Origin: Thiohalophilus sp.
GTDB taxonomy: Bacteria; Pseudomonadota; Gammaproteobacteria; UBA6429; Thiohalophilaceae
Reading direction: 5' to 3'
Length of the DNA stretch: 64,000 bases
Assembly: GCF_034522235.1 (NCBI RefSeq)
Contig: NZ_JAXHLN010000003.1
Span: 1,984,001-2,048,000 of the forward strand
Shown here: positions 9,974 through 19,575 of the stretch, in pieces
Numbering within the stretch: the first letter of the stretch is position 1
How the letters are laid out: every line of letters starts with the position of its first letter
The notes under the pieces: model-generated
Seen by the model: only the letters and a program-made list of their open reading frames with translations
Databases searched by the model: none
What the model was told of the DNA's origin: nothing
Program-made: the position numbers and the translations under genes

Positions 9974-9999
9974 TTAAGGGGTATCGAAATACCCCTTAA
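9974..9999 (-). terminator. Rho-independent terminator of clpX
   Basis: Perfect hairpin TTAAGGGGTAT / ATACCCCTTAA with a very short loop. On the minus strand it is followed by TTTTTA. It begins 5 bp past the clpX stop. Confidence 0.92.
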
Positions 10000-10003
10000 A
10001 TCT

Positions 10004-11284
10004 TCAGTCTTCCGCCGATGCCGCCCTGGAGTCGGAGCTTTCATAAATGAACAGGGGATCCCCCTCCTGGCGTATCACCGAATCATCGATAACCACCTTG
10101 TTCAAATCCTCCATCGAGGGCAGCTCGTACATGGTATCCAGCAGGATGTGCTCCAGAATTGAGCGCAGTCCACGCGCCCCACTCTTGCGTTCCATGGCCT
10201 TGTGCGCCACCGCCTTGAGGGCGGATTCGCGGAACTCCAGCTCGGCGCCTTCCATCTCGAACATCTTCTGGTACTGCTTGGTCAGCGCGTTCTTGGGCTG
10301 GGTCAGGATCTGCACCAGGGCCTCCTCGTCCAGCTCGTTGAGCGTGGCGATCACCGGCAGACGGCCGACGAACTCGGGAATCAGACCGTAACGGGTCAGG
10401 TCCTCGGGCTCGACCTCGCTGACCACTTCACTGGCGCTTTTCTTCTCCTGTTTGGTCTTGACCTCGGCACCGAAGCCGATCCCGCCGCGCTCTGAGCGAT
10501 CGCGGATGATCTTGTCCAGGCCGGAGAAGGCCCCCCCGCAGATAAACAGAATATTGCCGGTGTCGACCTGCAGGAATTCCTGCTGCGGATGCTTGCGCCC
10601 GCCCTGGGGCGGCACGGAGGCGACGGTGCCTTCGATCAATTTCAGCAAGGCCTGCTGTACCCCTTCACCGGAGACGTCCCGGGTGATGGAGGGGTTGTCC
10701 GATTTGCGTGAGATTTTGTCGATTTCGTCGATATAGACGATCCCGGTCTGGGCCTTCTCGACGTCGTAGTCGCATTTTTGCAGCAACTTCTGGATGATGT
10801 TTTCCACATCCTCGCCGACGTAACCGGCCTCGGTCAGGGTCGTGGCATCGGCGATGGTAAACGGCACGTTCAGCAGCCGGGCCAGGGTCTCGGCCAGCAG
10901 GGTCTTGCCGCAGCCGGTCGGGCCGATGAGCAGGATATTGCTCTTGGCCAGCTCCACATCGTCTTTTTTCTGACCCGATTCCAGGCGCTTGTAGTGGTTG
11001 TACACCGCGACGGCCAGCACCCGCTTGGCGCGTTCCTGGCCAATGACATATTCGTCCAGCTTGTCACGGATTTCGTGCGGGGTCGGCAGCTTGCTGCCGG
11101 TCACTGAACCGCTTTGTTCCTGAACTTCCTCGCGAATGATGTCATTGCACAATTCAACACACTCGTCACAAACAAACACGGAGGGACCCGCGATAAGCTT
11201 GCGTACTTCGTGCTGGCTCTTGCCGCAGAAAGAGCAGTACAACAGCTTGCCGTTATCACCGGAATTGGTTGTGTCGTCACTCAT
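10004..11284 (-). CDS. clpX: ATP-dependent Clp protease ATP-binding subunit ClpX
   Basis: AAA+ unfoldase that feeds tagged proteins into ClpP, 426 aa. The N-terminal zinc-binding domain has [11 protein letters not shown] and CDECVELC (about residues 18-47). The Walker A motif is GPTGCGKT (about 117-124) and Walker B is VYIDEIDKI. The pore loop GYVGED and [18 protein letters not shown] are present. It follows clpP with about 150 bp between. That gap holds a TTGAAA box (11345-11350) which could start a separate transcript. Confidence 0.98.
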   Translation of the reverse strand: MSDDTTNSGDNGKLLYCSFCGKSQHEVRKLIAGPSVFVCDECVELCNDIIREEVQEQSGSVTGSKLPTPHEIRDKLDEYVIGQERAKRVLAVAVYNHYKRLESGQKKDDVELAKSNILLIGPTGCGKTLLAETLARLLNVPFTIADATTLTEAGYVGEDVENIIQKLLQKCDYDVEKAQTGIVYIDEIDKISRKSDNPSITRDVSGEGVQQALLKLIEGTVASVPPQGGRKHPQQEFLQVDTGNILFICGGAFSGLDKIIRDRSERGGIGFGAEVKTKQEKKSASEVVSEVEPEDLTRYGLIPEFVGRLPVIATLNELDEEALVQILTQPKNALTKQYQKMFEMEGAELEFRESALKAVAHKAMERKSGARGLRSILEHILLDTMYELPSMEDLNKVVIDDSVIRQEGDPLFIYESSDSRAASAED

Positions 11285-11433
11285 GTCCCTACCTCAAAAT
11301 ATGTGTGCTGACTGTCTTCATACCATGCGTCGATTTGGCGCATTTTTCAAGTAGCAGTTGCCTGTTTTAACGCCCTATCACCGTCAGGCCTTTTACCCGC
11401 CCAACGGGCTTTTCCGGATAAAGGATAACCGGT

Positions 11434-12069
11434 TTACTTGTTCGGCTCGCCGTTACGATTGGTCATAACCTCATCAATCAGTCCGTAGTCAACCGACTGC
11501 GAGGCACTCATGAAGAAGTCCCGGTCGGTGTCTTTCTGAATCTGTTCCAACTGCTGGCCGGTATGTTCGGCGAGAATCTGGTTTAACCGCTCGCGCACAT
11601 CCAGGATTTCCCGGGCATGGATTTCAAAATCCGATGCCTGGCCCTGGAAACCGCCCAGGGGCTGGTGAATCAAGGTCCGCGAATGTGGCAGACCAAAGCG
11701 TTTGCCCTTCGCGCCGCCGGCCAGCAGGACCGCACCCATGCTGGCCGCCTGGCCGATACACATGGTGCTGACATCTGGTCGGATAAACTGCATGGTGTCA
11801 TAAACCGACAGTCCCGCAGTAACCGAGCCCCCGGGTGAATTGATATACAGGTGGATATCCTTGTCCGGGTTTTCAGACTCGAGGAACAACAACTGGGCCA
11901 CGATCAGATTGGCCATGTGATCCTCGACCTGTCCCACCGCAAAGATCACCCGTTCCTTGAGCAAACGTGAGTAAATATCATAGGCGCGCTCGCCACGCGA
12001 CGTTTGCTCAACCACCATCGGCACCATCTGTGCGACAGTCTCCGTGTACCTGGAATTATTATCGGTCAC
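11434..12069 (-). CDS. clpP: ATP-dependent Clp protease proteolytic subunit ClpP
   Basis: Tetradecameric serine protease partner of ClpX, 211 aa. The catalytic triad is visible as Ser110 (GQAASMGAV), His135 (TLIHQPLGG) and Asp184 (DTDRDFF), with the same spacing as E. coli Ser97, His122 and Asp171. The first ~15 residues resemble the propeptide removed in E. coli. It lies 29 bp downstream of tig, an almost invariant arrangement. Confidence 0.98.
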   Translation of the reverse strand: MTDNNSRYTETVAQMVPMVVEQTSRGERAYDIYSRLLKERVIFAVGQVEDHMANLIVAQLLFLESENPDKDIHLYINSPGGSVTAGLSVYDTMQFIRPDVSTMCIGQAASMGAVLLAGGAKGKRFGLPHSRTLIHQPLGGFQGQASDFEIHAREILDVRERLNQILAEHTGQQLEQIQKDTDRDFFMSASQSVDYGLIDEVMTNRNGEPNK

Positions 12070-12098
12070 GACTACCTATCCTTTAAGCTGCTAGCTTG

Positions 12099-13412
12099 TT
12101 ATTTCGCGTTTTCGGACGTCATTATTTCATCAAATGAGACCGGTTTCTCAACTACCCTGGCCTGCTCCAGCACCCAGTCGACCACCTGGTCCTCAAATAC
12201 CAGCGATTCAACCTCGCTCAGACGCTGACGATCGGACTGGTACCATTTGACCACTTCTTCCGGATGCTCATAAGGGGCGGCAATCTCCTCAATACGGGCC
12301 TTGACGGCCTCCGGCTCGACCTTGAGGTCGTTGGCCTTGACGATCTCGGACATGATCAACCCCAGGCTGACCCGTTTTTGGGCCTGTTCACGGAACATTT
12401 CCGGGTTGATACCGCTTAAATCCTGCTGTTGCATGCCCTGGCTGGCCAGATTCTGCAGCATCTGTTGTAACAGTGTGCGCTCCTCACTTTCAATCAGGGA
12501 TTTGGGTGCTTCGATCGAATTGGCCGCCAGCAGGGTATCCATCACCGCCTCCTTGAGACGGCTGCGCAGACGGGTGTCCAACTCACGCTGCATGTTGTCG
12601 CGGATCTCGTTGCGCATCTCGGTCAGATCACCGCTTTCCACGCCCAGCTTTTTGGCGAACTCGGCGTCCACCTCGGGCAGCACCGGCTCCTCGACACTAT
12701 TTATATGTGCCTCAAAGACCGCCGGTTTACCGGCCAGCTCCGTGGCATGATAATTCTCGGGGAAAGTCACTTCCAGAGTCCGGTCTTCGCCGGCTTTGGC
12801 GCCCATTAGCCCGTCTTCAAAACCGGGGATCATTCGCCCCTGGCCGAGTTCCACCTGCATGCCCTGGCCGCTGCCGCCTTCGAAGGCCTCGCCGTCGATC
12901 ATCCCCTTGAAATCAAGATTGACCCGATCGCCCTCTTTCGCTTCCCGCTCCACCGTCTGCCAGCTGACGTTCTGTTTGCGGATGGTCTCGATCATCTGGT
13001 CGATATTGGCATCGCTGATCTCGGTCACCGGTTTTTCCACTGTCTGCTCGGCCAGCGGGGCCAGCTCGATCTTCGGGTAGATTTCAAACGTGGCGGTATA
13101 GGCCAGCCCCTGCCCCGGCTCGTTTTTGAGATCCTCGAAATTCGGGTTACCGGCCGGCTGCAACTGCTCCTGGCTGACCGCCTCGTAGAAGGTGGACTGC
13201 AGCACCTCGCCGACTACTTCCTCGCGTACCTGTTTGCCAAACTGCTGCTTGACCACCTTGAACGGCGCCTTGCCCTTGCGGAAGCCCTTGAGCTTGACGG
13301 TATGGATCATGTTTTTGAGTCGATCGTCGACCGCGGAAGCGACCCGTTCCTCGTCGACATTCACCGTCATCCGGCGCACCAGACCCTCAGTGGCTTCTAC
13401 AGAGACTTGCAT
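12099..13412 (-). CDS. tig: Trigger factor, ribosome-associated chaperone
   Basis: Binds the ribosomal exit tunnel and shields nascent chains, 437 aa. The ribosome-docking signature GFRKGKAP is at about residues 44-51. The FKBP-type isomerase domain around 150-245 has GDRVNLDFKGMIDGEAFEGG and MIPGFEDGLMGAKAGE. The C-terminal helical arm region follows. It lies downstream of tRNA-Leu with no terminator visible in the 57-bp gap, so the tRNA operon and tig may share a transcript. Confidence 0.97.
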   Translation of the reverse strand: MQVSVEATEGLVRRMTVNVDEERVASAVDDRLKNMIHTVKLKGFRKGKAPFKVVKQQFGKQVREEVVGEVLQSTFYEAVSQEQLQPAGNPNFEDLKNEPGQGLAYTATFEIYPKIELAPLAEQTVEKPVTEISDANIDQMIETIRKQNVSWQTVEREAKEGDRVNLDFKGMIDGEAFEGGSGQGMQVELGQGRMIPGFEDGLMGAKAGEDRTLEVTFPENYHATELAGKPAVFEAHINSVEEPVLPEVDAEFAKKLGVESGDLTEMRNEIRDNMQRELDTRLRSRLKEAVMDTLLAANSIEAPKSLIESEERTLLQQMLQNLASQGMQQQDLSGINPEMFREQAQKRVSLGLIMSEIVKANDLKVEPEAVKARIEEIAAPYEHPEEVVKWYQSDRQRLSEVESLVFEDQVVDWVLEQARVVEKPVSFDEIMTSENAK

Positions 13413-13469
13413 GTGTTTGCCCTCGTTATTTATTTCTTTAGATTCATATACTTAATATGTGCCAGCGTC

Positions 13470-13554
13470 TGGTGCGGAAGGTGGGACTCGAACCCACACG
13501 CCTTGCGGCACCAGAACCTAAATCTGGCGTGTATACCAATTTCACCACTTCCGC
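13470..13554 (-). tRNA. tRNA-Leu (TAG)
   Basis: 85 nt with an encoded CCA and the long variable arm of class II tRNAs. The acceptor GCGGAAG pairs with CTTCCGC. The anticodon loop TTTAGGT lies between CCAGA and TCTGG. Confidence 0.97.
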
Positions 13555-13635
13555 GAATACTCGTCAGGGGAATTATACAGAGACCGGGGCTGAAGGTGTA
13601 ATCCGTGCGGTTTGCGGGGAAATCGGCCTGGAAAC

Positions 13636-13711
13636 TGGTGGGCCGTGTAGGATTCGAACCTACGACCAAGGGATTAAGAGTCCCCTGCTCTACCAACTGA
13701 GCTAACGGCCC
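13636..13711 (-). tRNA. tRNA-Lys (CTT)
   Basis: 76 nt with an encoded CCA. The acceptor GGGCCGT pairs with ACGGCCC. The anticodon loop CTCTTAA lies between GGGGA and TCCCT, giving anticodon CTT (reads AAG). It is the first gene of the Lys-Leu pair. Confidence 0.96.
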
Positions 13712-13723
13712 CACAAGCGCCGA

Positions 13724-13753
13724 ATTGAACCACAACCGGGGGTTGTTTATCAA
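13724..13753 (-). promoter_or_regulatory. Candidate sigma-70 promoter of the tRNA-Lys/tRNA-Leu unit
   Basis: On the minus strand TTGATA (13748-13753), 18 bases, TTCAAT (13724-13729), then a GC-rich discriminator. It lies 13 bp before the tRNA-Lys 5' end. Confidence 0.5.
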
Positions 13754-13865
13754 GTTTTATGCCGGCAGCCCAGTGCTCGTGATTTCTCAACATGGTCGAC
13801 TACGACAATTTATCAACGCATCCGCTCGGGACTGGCTACCGCCTGAATATCTTTCAACAGAAGGA

Positions 13866-15572
13866 TTATGAGATTTTCAAGCCGACTTTGACAATCTCAC
13901 CCTGTTCGATTTCCAGCACTACGAGTTCAACCTTGTCAAGACGCGCCCGATCGCCGACTACAGGCTTGTTGCGAAATTGTTGTGTCAAATACTCTCCTAC
14001 AGTCATTGTATCGCATCGTTCCGGCACGGAAACACCATAGGCCGTCGACAGATCGCAAAGCCTGGCTTGAGGGTCGAGAATAAAATCGCCAAAAAACTGG
14101 TGATCTGCTGCGTATTCCAGCGTCGTAAACAACCGGTTAATCTGATCGACCTCATCACTGGCCGCCAGAATATGCAAATAGTCATCGACTTCAAAACGGC
14201 TTATATTATGTGCATCATAGGAAATACCGCCACGTATTATAGAGGTCAGGCGGGCTGTTCCCGGCAAAATAAAATAATCCGGTGAACGATGCCGCAACGG
14301 ACTGTTGCGACCAAGATGATAAACCAGAATTTCGCATTCAGGATGGCCGGGGATCAGGGTATCGATTTGCATAACAGGTTCCGGGCCGGGCGGAATATCC
14401 AGGTGCAACCAGCGTGCCACAGGTGCCACGGTCCAGCCCTGCAGTAACAGCGAGACCAGGACCACGAAAAAGGCGACATTGAAATAGAGCTCGGCCTGCT
14501 CCAGTCCGGCCAGTAACGGAAACAGCGCCAGAATAATCGGTACGGCTCCGCGCAGACCGACCCAGGCGATATAAACCTGTTCACGCCAGGCAAAACGAAA
14601 CGGCAGAAGACACAACAATACTGCCAGCGGGCGGGCCACAAAGATCAGGATCAGCGCCACCAGCAGGGCATGCCAGGCCACCGAATACAGCGCCGATGGC
14701 GTTACCAGCAGTCCCAGAATCAAAAACATACCGATCTGGCTCAGCCAGGCCAGCCCGTCATGCACACGCAGAATATTCTGGCCGGCATGCAGCTTGCGAT
14801 TACCGAGCACCACCCCCAGCAGATAAATCGCCAGAAAACCGCTGCCGCCCAGGCTGTTGGCAAGGGCGAACACCAGCAGGCCGCCACTGGTCACCAACAG
14901 GGGGTACAGACCATTGGCCAGACTCAGGTGGTTAATCATGAAGCCGAGCAGGCGTGCCCCCAACACACCTGCCACTGCACCGATCCCCATCTGAATAGTG
15001 AACATTAACAAGGTATTCCAGCTCAGCAACGGCTCCTGGCTCTGGATTACCTCAATCAACATGATGGTCAGAAAAATCGCCATCGGATCATTGCTGCCCG
15101 ATTCGATCTCCAGGGTGGCACCCACCCGCCGCTCGATATTCATACCCCGGGCGTGCAACAGGGAGAAGACCGCCGCCGCATCCGTGGAGCCGATAATTGC
15201 GCCCAGCAACATCCCCTGCATCCAGTGCAATTCAAAAATCCAGGTTGCCGCGAAACCAACCAGTGCGCTGGTGATCAATACGCCGACAGTAGCCAGACTC
15301 AATGCCGGTCGCAGTCCGACCCGAAAACTTTCTACCTTGGTGTGCAGGCCGCCGTTCAGCAGAATAATGCCAAGCGCCACCGAACCGATTAAATAAGCTG
15401 TGCCGACATCGTCGAATACCAGATTGCCCGGCCCTTCCTCGCCGGCCAGCATGCCGATAACCAGAAAGATCAGCAGCAAGGGCGCACCGACCCGGGCTGA
15501 AACAGAACTGATCACGATACTGCCGAACAACAGCAGGGCCGCAATCAACAACAGGTTATTCAACAGATCCAT
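13866..15572 (-). CDS. Potassium/proton antiporter, CPA1 family (NhaP2/CvrA-like)
   Basis: Inner-membrane cation/proton antiporter of 568 aa, close to NhaP2 (about 578 aa). The first ~390 residues form roughly a dozen hydrophobic helices. They include EIESGSNDPMAIFLTIML, with the Asn-Asp pair of the ion site, and VGLRGAVPIILALFP. A cytoplasmic region follows: a TrkA-C-like segment (ECEILVYHLGRNSPLRHRS and DDYLHILAASDEVDQINRL) and a C-terminal domain ending VVLEIEQGEIVKVGLKIS. The TrkA-C part suggests nucleotide or ion gating. Whether K+ or Na+ is moved cannot be settled by reading. It is divergent from hypF. Confidence 0.88.
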   Translation of the reverse strand: MDLLNNLLLIAALLLFGSIVISSVSARVGAPLLLIFLVIGMLAGEEGPGNLVFDDVGTAYLIGSVALGIILLNGGLHTKVESFRVGLRPALSLATVGVLITSALVGFAATWIFELHWMQGMLLGAIIGSTDAAAVFSLLHARGMNIERRVGATLEIESGSNDPMAIFLTIMLIEVIQSQEPLLSWNTLLMFTIQMGIGAVAGVLGARLLGFMINHLSLANGLYPLLVTSGGLLVFALANSLGGSGFLAIYLLGVVLGNRKLHAGQNILRVHDGLAWLSQIGMFLILGLLVTPSALYSVAWHALLVALILIFVARPLAVLLCLLPFRFAWREQVYIAWVGLRGAVPIILALFPLLAGLEQAELYFNVAFFVVLVSLLLQGWTVAPVARWLHLDIPPGPEPVMQIDTLIPGHPECEILVYHLGRNSPLRHRSPDYFILPGTARLTSIIRGGISYDAHNISRFEVDDYLHILAASDEVDQINRLFTTLEYAADHQFFGDFILDPQARLCDLSTAYGVSVPERCDTMTVGEYLTQQFRNKPVVGDRARLDKVELVVLEIEQGEIVKVGLKIS

Positions 15573-15778
15573 ATATCCAGTCAGCTCCGGTTAATGCGAA
15601 GGTTACGACCCGCCGGTAGCGGTACAACAATACAGGCTTTACAGTATCAACAGAACGCTTATTATGACATGGGAGTCGATTCCGGATAATCTTCACCCGC
15701 AAGCACTGTCACGTGGCTTGATGCATTATACCGTTTACCGGTCTCGATGACGAGGCGACAATTTCGGGCTTACCACCT

Positions 15779-18028
15779 ATGCCAGAGCGACGGGAACTTA
15801 TTATCAGCGGAAGGGTGCAGGGCGTCGGGTTTCGTCCCTTTGTCTATCAACTCGCCCGGCGCCTGCAACTCGGGGGCTGGGTCAGAAATACCGGCGACAG
15901 CGTGCAACTTCAAGTCCAGGGTAACGACCAGGACATCGGCGCCTTTATCCAGGAACTTCAGACCAACCCGCCTGTCACCGCCTGCCCCGTAATTAGCCAG
16001 GATACGAAGCTGACACTTGTTGATGAAAACAGTTTTTCCATACTCGCGTCGCAGACTACGTCCGCAACGGACATCCATGTTCCTCCCGATTATTTTCTTT
16101 GTCCCGACTGTTTGCGCGAACTCAACGATCCAACCAACCGCCGCTACAACTATCCGTTCATCAACTGTTCGGTTTGCGGACCGCGTTACACCCTGATTCG
16201 ACAGTGGCCTTACGATCGGGCCAACACCGCAATGGCGGAATTCCCGCTCTGCCCGGCCTGTCAGGCCGAATATAGTGATCCGGCACAACGCCGTTTTCAT
16301 GCCGAACCTGTTGCCTGCCCCGATTGCGGACCGCAACTGCAATTTGATAACGGCCAGGCAATTCAAACCATCACCGACCCTGTCAAACCGGTTCTGGAAC
16401 TGTTAGAGCTGGGTGACATTATTTTAATTAAAGGTATCGGCGGTTATCACCTCTGTTGTGACGCCACCAACGCACAAGCCGTCACACAGTTGCGTCAACG
16501 CAAACAACGCCCGCATAAACCGCTGGCCGTGATGTTTCCGGCCCGGGGGCCCGACGAGCTGGAGGCAGTACGCCTGGAATTACAACTGGATGAAACAGCG
16601 GGCAGACTATTGCGTTCGCCCGCACGCCCCATTGTGCTGATCACAAAACGCCCTGACTGCACCCTGCCCGGGGAATTGGCTCCCGGTATGCAGGAGATCG
16701 GCGCTATGCTCCCCTATAGTCCGCTGCACTACCTGTTGCTAAGCCGATTCGGCAAACCACTGGTGGCAACCTCCGCCAACCTGAGCGGCGAACCGGTACT
16801 GACCGATGCCGCCGAAGTCAACCGCCGGCTTGCCACCGTCACTCCTTATCGTCTGCATCACAATCGTCCCATCGTGCGCCCGGCCGATGACCCGTTGATC
16901 CGCGTCATCGATCGGCAACCACGTCACTTGCGCCTGGGACGCGGTACCGCGCCACTGGAGCTGGAACTGCCCCAACCACTCAGTCAGCCGTTACTCGCCT
17001 GCGGCGGACAGATGAAAACCACCATTGCGCTGGCCTGGGATCAGCGGATTGTCATTTCACCGCATATCGGCGATCTCGATTCGCCGCGCGGTCGACAAAC
17101 TTATGCGCAGGTCATCGCCGATCTGCAGCAGCTCTATGGTATTCGGCCGACGGTCTTAAGCTGCGATCAGCACCCCGGTTATTACAGCCATCACTGGGCC
17201 GAACAACAGGGATTGCCGCTCTGTCCGATCTGGCATCACCATGCCCATGCGGCCCAATTGAGTGGCGAATTTCCGCAGGAGTCGACCTGGCTGGTCTTTA
17301 CCTGGGATGGTGTCGGACTGGGGCCGGACGGCACGTTGTGGGGCGGTGAAGCCCTGCTCGGGCAACCCGGCCAATGGCAACGGCTTGCCAGCTGGTCCCC
17401 CTTCAGTCTCCCCGGTGGCGACAAAGCGGCGCGAGAACCCTGGCGCACGGCCCTGGGATTGTGCTGGCAATCCGACACCGACTGGTCGGCGGCGCCCGCC
17501 GACACGGCCTTGCTGTATCGCGCCTGGCAAAAAGGACTCAACACACCCCGGACGACAGCTGTTGGGCGGCTGTTCGACGCAGCCGCCGCCCTGCTCGGGC
17601 TTTGCCAGACGGCCAGTTTCGAAGGCCAGGCGCCCATGTGGCTGGAACAACTGGCCTGGCAGGGTCAACATGACGGAATTCAGCTACCGCAGGTGTGGGA
17701 CGGTGCGCTCTGGCGCAGTGACATGACACCGCTGATTCCTCTGTTGCTGGACGAGAGTATCCCGACGGCGGATCGCGCCCGGGCCTTTCACGCGACCCTG
17801 GCCCATACCCTGCTCGATCAGGCCTGGCGGATTCAGCAACAACATGGCGATTTCGCGATCGGTCTGTCGGGTGGAGTGTTCCAGAACCGGTTACTCTGTG
17901 AACTGGTCCTGCAACAGTGTCGACAGGCCGGCTTTCGCGTCTATCTGCCGCAACAGGTGCCGGTCAACGATGCCGGTTTGTGTTACGGTCAGATCATCGA
18001 AGCCCGGGCCCGGCTTCAAGCGGACTAA
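15779..18028 (+). CDS. hypF: [NiFe]-hydrogenase maturation carbamoyltransferase HypF
   Basis: Makes the thiocarbamate precursor of the cyanide ligands of the NiFe active site by moving a carbamoyl group to HypE, 749 aa. The acylphosphatase domain is at about residues 5-90 (GRVQGVGFRPFVYQLARR). Two zinc fingers are CPDCLREL with CSVCGPRY, and CPACQAEY with CPDCGPQ. A YrdC-like domain follows (about 200-380, IGGYHLCCDA and ATSANLSGEPV). The C-terminal Kae1-like domain has HHHAHAAQLSGE and LSGGVFQN. It opens the hyp cluster. A nested inverted repeat separates it from hypE. Confidence 0.97.
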   Translation: MPERRELIISGRVQGVGFRPFVYQLARRLQLGGWVRNTGDSVQLQVQGNDQDIGAFIQELQTNPPVTACPVISQDTKLTLVDENSFSILASQTTSATDIHVPPDYFLCPDCLRELNDPTNRRYNYPFINCSVCGPRYTLIRQWPYDRANTAMAEFPLCPACQAEYSDPAQRRFHAEPVACPDCGPQLQFDNGQAIQTITDPVKPVLELLELGDIILIKGIGGYHLCCDATNAQAVTQLRQRKQRPHKPLAVMFPARGPDELEAVRLELQLDETAGRLLRSPARPIVLITKRPDCTLPGELAPGMQEIGAMLPYSPLHYLLLSRFGKPLVATSANLSGEPVLTDAAEVNRRLATVTPYRLHHNRPIVRPADDPLIRVIDRQPRHLRLGRGTAPLELELPQPLSQPLLACGGQMKTTIALAWDQRIVISPHIGDLDSPRGRQTYAQVIADLQQLYGIRPTVLSCDQHPGYYSHHWAEQQGLPLCPIWHHHAHAAQLSGEFPQESTWLVFTWDGVGLGPDGTLWGGEALLGQPGQWQRLASWSPFSLPGGDKAAREPWRTALGLCWQSDTDWSAAPADTALLYRAWQKGLNTPRTTAVGRLFDAAAALLGLCQTASFEGQAPMWLEQLAWQGQHDGIQLPQVWDGALWRSDMTPLIPLLLDESIPTADRARAFHATLAHTLLDQAWRIQQQHGDFAIGLSGGVFQNRLLCELVLQQCRQAGFRVYLPQQVPVNDAGLCYGQIIEARARLQAD

Positions 18029-18040
18029 AGATTAAAAACG

Positions 18041-18180
18041 ATTTCACCGCAGAGGCGGCAAGGTAATTTTGAGTTTTGAATGCTGAATTTTGAATTGAAC
18101 CCCTGTATCCAGATTTAACTCAAAATTCAAAATTCAAAATTCAAAATTCAAAATTATGTTTTCGTCTCTGCGGTGAAAAA
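18041..18180. repeat. Nested word-type inverted repeat between hypF and hypE
   Basis: The outer arms are tttcaccgcagaggcggc (from 18042) and gtctctgcggtgaaa (18164-18178). Inside them is a second inverted repeat made of AAAATTC words: 18064-18098 (gagttttgaa, ctgaattttgaattgaa) and 18117-18156, where caaaattcaaaattc is iterated five times. Two different word families are therefore nested in one element. It begins 12 bp after the hypF stop and ends 9 bp before the hypE start. Confidence 0.9.
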
Positions 18181-18189
18181 TTCAATTCC

Positions 18190-19209
18190 ATGAGCAAGCT
18201 GACTGACACGCACATTTCCCTCGCCCATGGCAATGGCGGCCGGCTGATGCGCGAGTTGATCGAAGAATTGATTGCTGGCTGTCTCGGCAATCGGCTGCTG
18301 GATTTTGAAAATGATGCGGCCGGTATCGACATGGCATGTGACGATGCCGAATTACTCATCACCACCGACGGCTTTACGGTCAAGCCGCTGGAATTCCCGG
18401 GCGGCAATATCGGGTCGCTGGCAGTACACGGTACGATCAACGATCTGGCGGTCAGCGGCGCGATTCCCCATTACCTGACCTTGAACCTGTTTATCGAAGA
18501 AGGGCTCGAGGTGGCGTTATTGCAACGCCTGCTCAACAGCCTGGCCGGTGCCGCCCGTGACGCCGACGTGCGCATCGCCTGCGGCGATACCAAGGTGGTG
18601 CCGCGCGGCGAAGGCAGCGGCGTCTATTTTGCCACCACCGGCGTCGGTCTGCGAACGCGTTCGTTACAACTGGGTATGTCCCGTATCCAGCCGGAAGACA
18701 CGATCCTCGTCAGCGGGCCGGTCGGGGACCACGGGATTGCCGTGATGCTGGCCCGCGAACAGTTCGGTCTGCGCGGCGAGGTCCGTTCCGATGCGGCCAG
18801 TGTCCTGCCCCTGGCGCAGGCCGCCACCGAACTGGGCGGCCTGCGTTATATGCGCGATCCCACCCGTGGCGGGCTGGCGACGGTACTGCATGAGATCCAG
18901 CGCGCCACCGGACTGGGAATACGGGTCCAGGAGTCCCGCATTCCGGTCCGCGAACCGGTCCGATCGGTCTGCGAGATGCTCGGCTACGATCCCTATTATC
19001 TGGCCTGTGAAGGGCGCATCGTTGCCGTTATCCCCAATGAACAGGCTCAGGCTTTACTGGATGCCTGGCAGCCGCTTCCCGGCGGTGAGCAGGCCGCCAT
19101 TATCGGGCAGCTGAGTCGCGACGACCCCGGCGTGGTGCTGGAAACCGAACTGGGTGGTGAGCGCATGCTCGAGGAACTGGAGGACGATCCCCTGCCGCGA
19201 ATCTGTTAG
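18190..19209 (+). CDS. hypE: Hydrogenase maturation dehydratase HypE
   Basis: Dehydrates the carbamoylated C-terminal cysteine to a thiocyanate that supplies CN to iron, 339 aa. The PurM/AIR-synthase fold is recognisable in LAHGNGGRLMRELI, GDTKVVPRGEG and MRDPTRGGLATVL. The obligatory C-terminal motif PRIC ends the protein, so the stop is authentic. Directly after the stop, in the same frame, lies a hydrogenase large-subunit fragment. Confidence 0.97.
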   Translation: MSKLTDTHISLAHGNGGRLMRELIEELIAGCLGNRLLDFENDAAGIDMACDDAELLITTDGFTVKPLEFPGGNIGSLAVHGTINDLAVSGAIPHYLTLNLFIEEGLEVALLQRLLNSLAGAARDADVRIACGDTKVVPRGEGSGVYFATTGVGLRTRSLQLGMSRIQPEDTILVSGPVGDHGIAVMLAREQFGLRGEVRSDAASVLPLAQAATELGGLRYMRDPTRGGLATVLHEIQRATGLGIRVQESRIPVREPVRSVCEMLGYDPYYLACEGRIVAVIPNEQAQALLDAWQPLPGGEQAAIIGQLSRDDPGVVLETELGGERMLEELEDDPLPRIC

Positions 19210-19323
19210 CCGGGCACGCCCTGCGGATTGCGCACCATCCACAGCTTCGATCCCTGTATTGCCTGTGCCGTACATGTGACCGATACTGAGGGAGACGAGC
19301 TGGTCAAGATCAAAGTCGTCTGA
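19210..19323 (+). pseudogene. Remnant of a [NiFe]-hydrogenase large subunit (C-terminal ~37 codons)
   Basis: The frame entered immediately after the hypE stop encodes PGTPCG, then [17 protein letters not shown], then [14 protein letters not shown] and a TGA. This contains the large-subunit L2 motif DPCxxC with its NiFe-ligating cysteines. It also has the His after which the maturation protease cleaves, and the removable C-terminal extension. No start codon or upstream coding part exists, since hypE fills that space. It is best read as a deletion scar of a hydrogenase operon that once preceded the HupE-like gene and hypC. The frame match with hypE may be chance. Confidence 0.85.
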
Positions 19324-19341
19324 CAGGAAGGAGAGTAAACC

Positions 19342-19572
19342 ATGTCACGTATTCTCACTACAGGTTTGTTATCCAGTGGCGGACTGTTATTCGCCAATTA
19401 CGGAGTTGCTCACCCCGCGGCCGACCACAGCATGTCTTTTACACAAGGCCTGTTGCACCTGCTCAGCCAGCCGGATCATCTTCTGATGATACTCGGGGCC
19501 GGCGTGTTCGCGATGTTGATGCTGAAAAGCCTTGTCGCTCGCCGGGCCGCGCGCAAGCGCCGGGACCAGTAG
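19342..19572 (+). CDS. Small HupE-like membrane protein
   Basis: 76 aa with an AAGGAGA ribosome site 8 bases before the ATG. An N-terminal hydrophobic stretch that could be a signal sequence (ILTTGLLSSGGLLFANYGVAHP) is followed by HSMSFTQGLLHLLSQPDHLLMIL. That resembles the N-terminal HPxxGLDHLLAML signature of HupE/UreJ nickel-related membrane proteins. A second helix and a basic tail (ARRAARKRRDQ) follow. It is far shorter than HupE (~190 aa), so it is either a distinct small accessory protein of hydrogenase operons or a truncation. It sits 3 bp before hypC, suggesting translational coupling. Confidence 0.7.
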   Translation: MSRILTTGLLSSGGLLFANYGVAHPAADHSMSFTQGLLHLLSQPDHLLMILGAGVFAMLMLKSLVARRAARKRRDQ

Positions 19573-19575
19573 CCC

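Noticed and set aside
15700-15740. Sigma-54 promoter before hypF (tgtcacgtggcttgatgc)
   Set aside because: The invariant GG and GC at -24/-12 are not both present.
19210-19323. A functional short hydrogenase peptide gene
   Set aside because: No start codon, no ribosome site and only the extreme C-terminus of the large subunit; treated as a scar.
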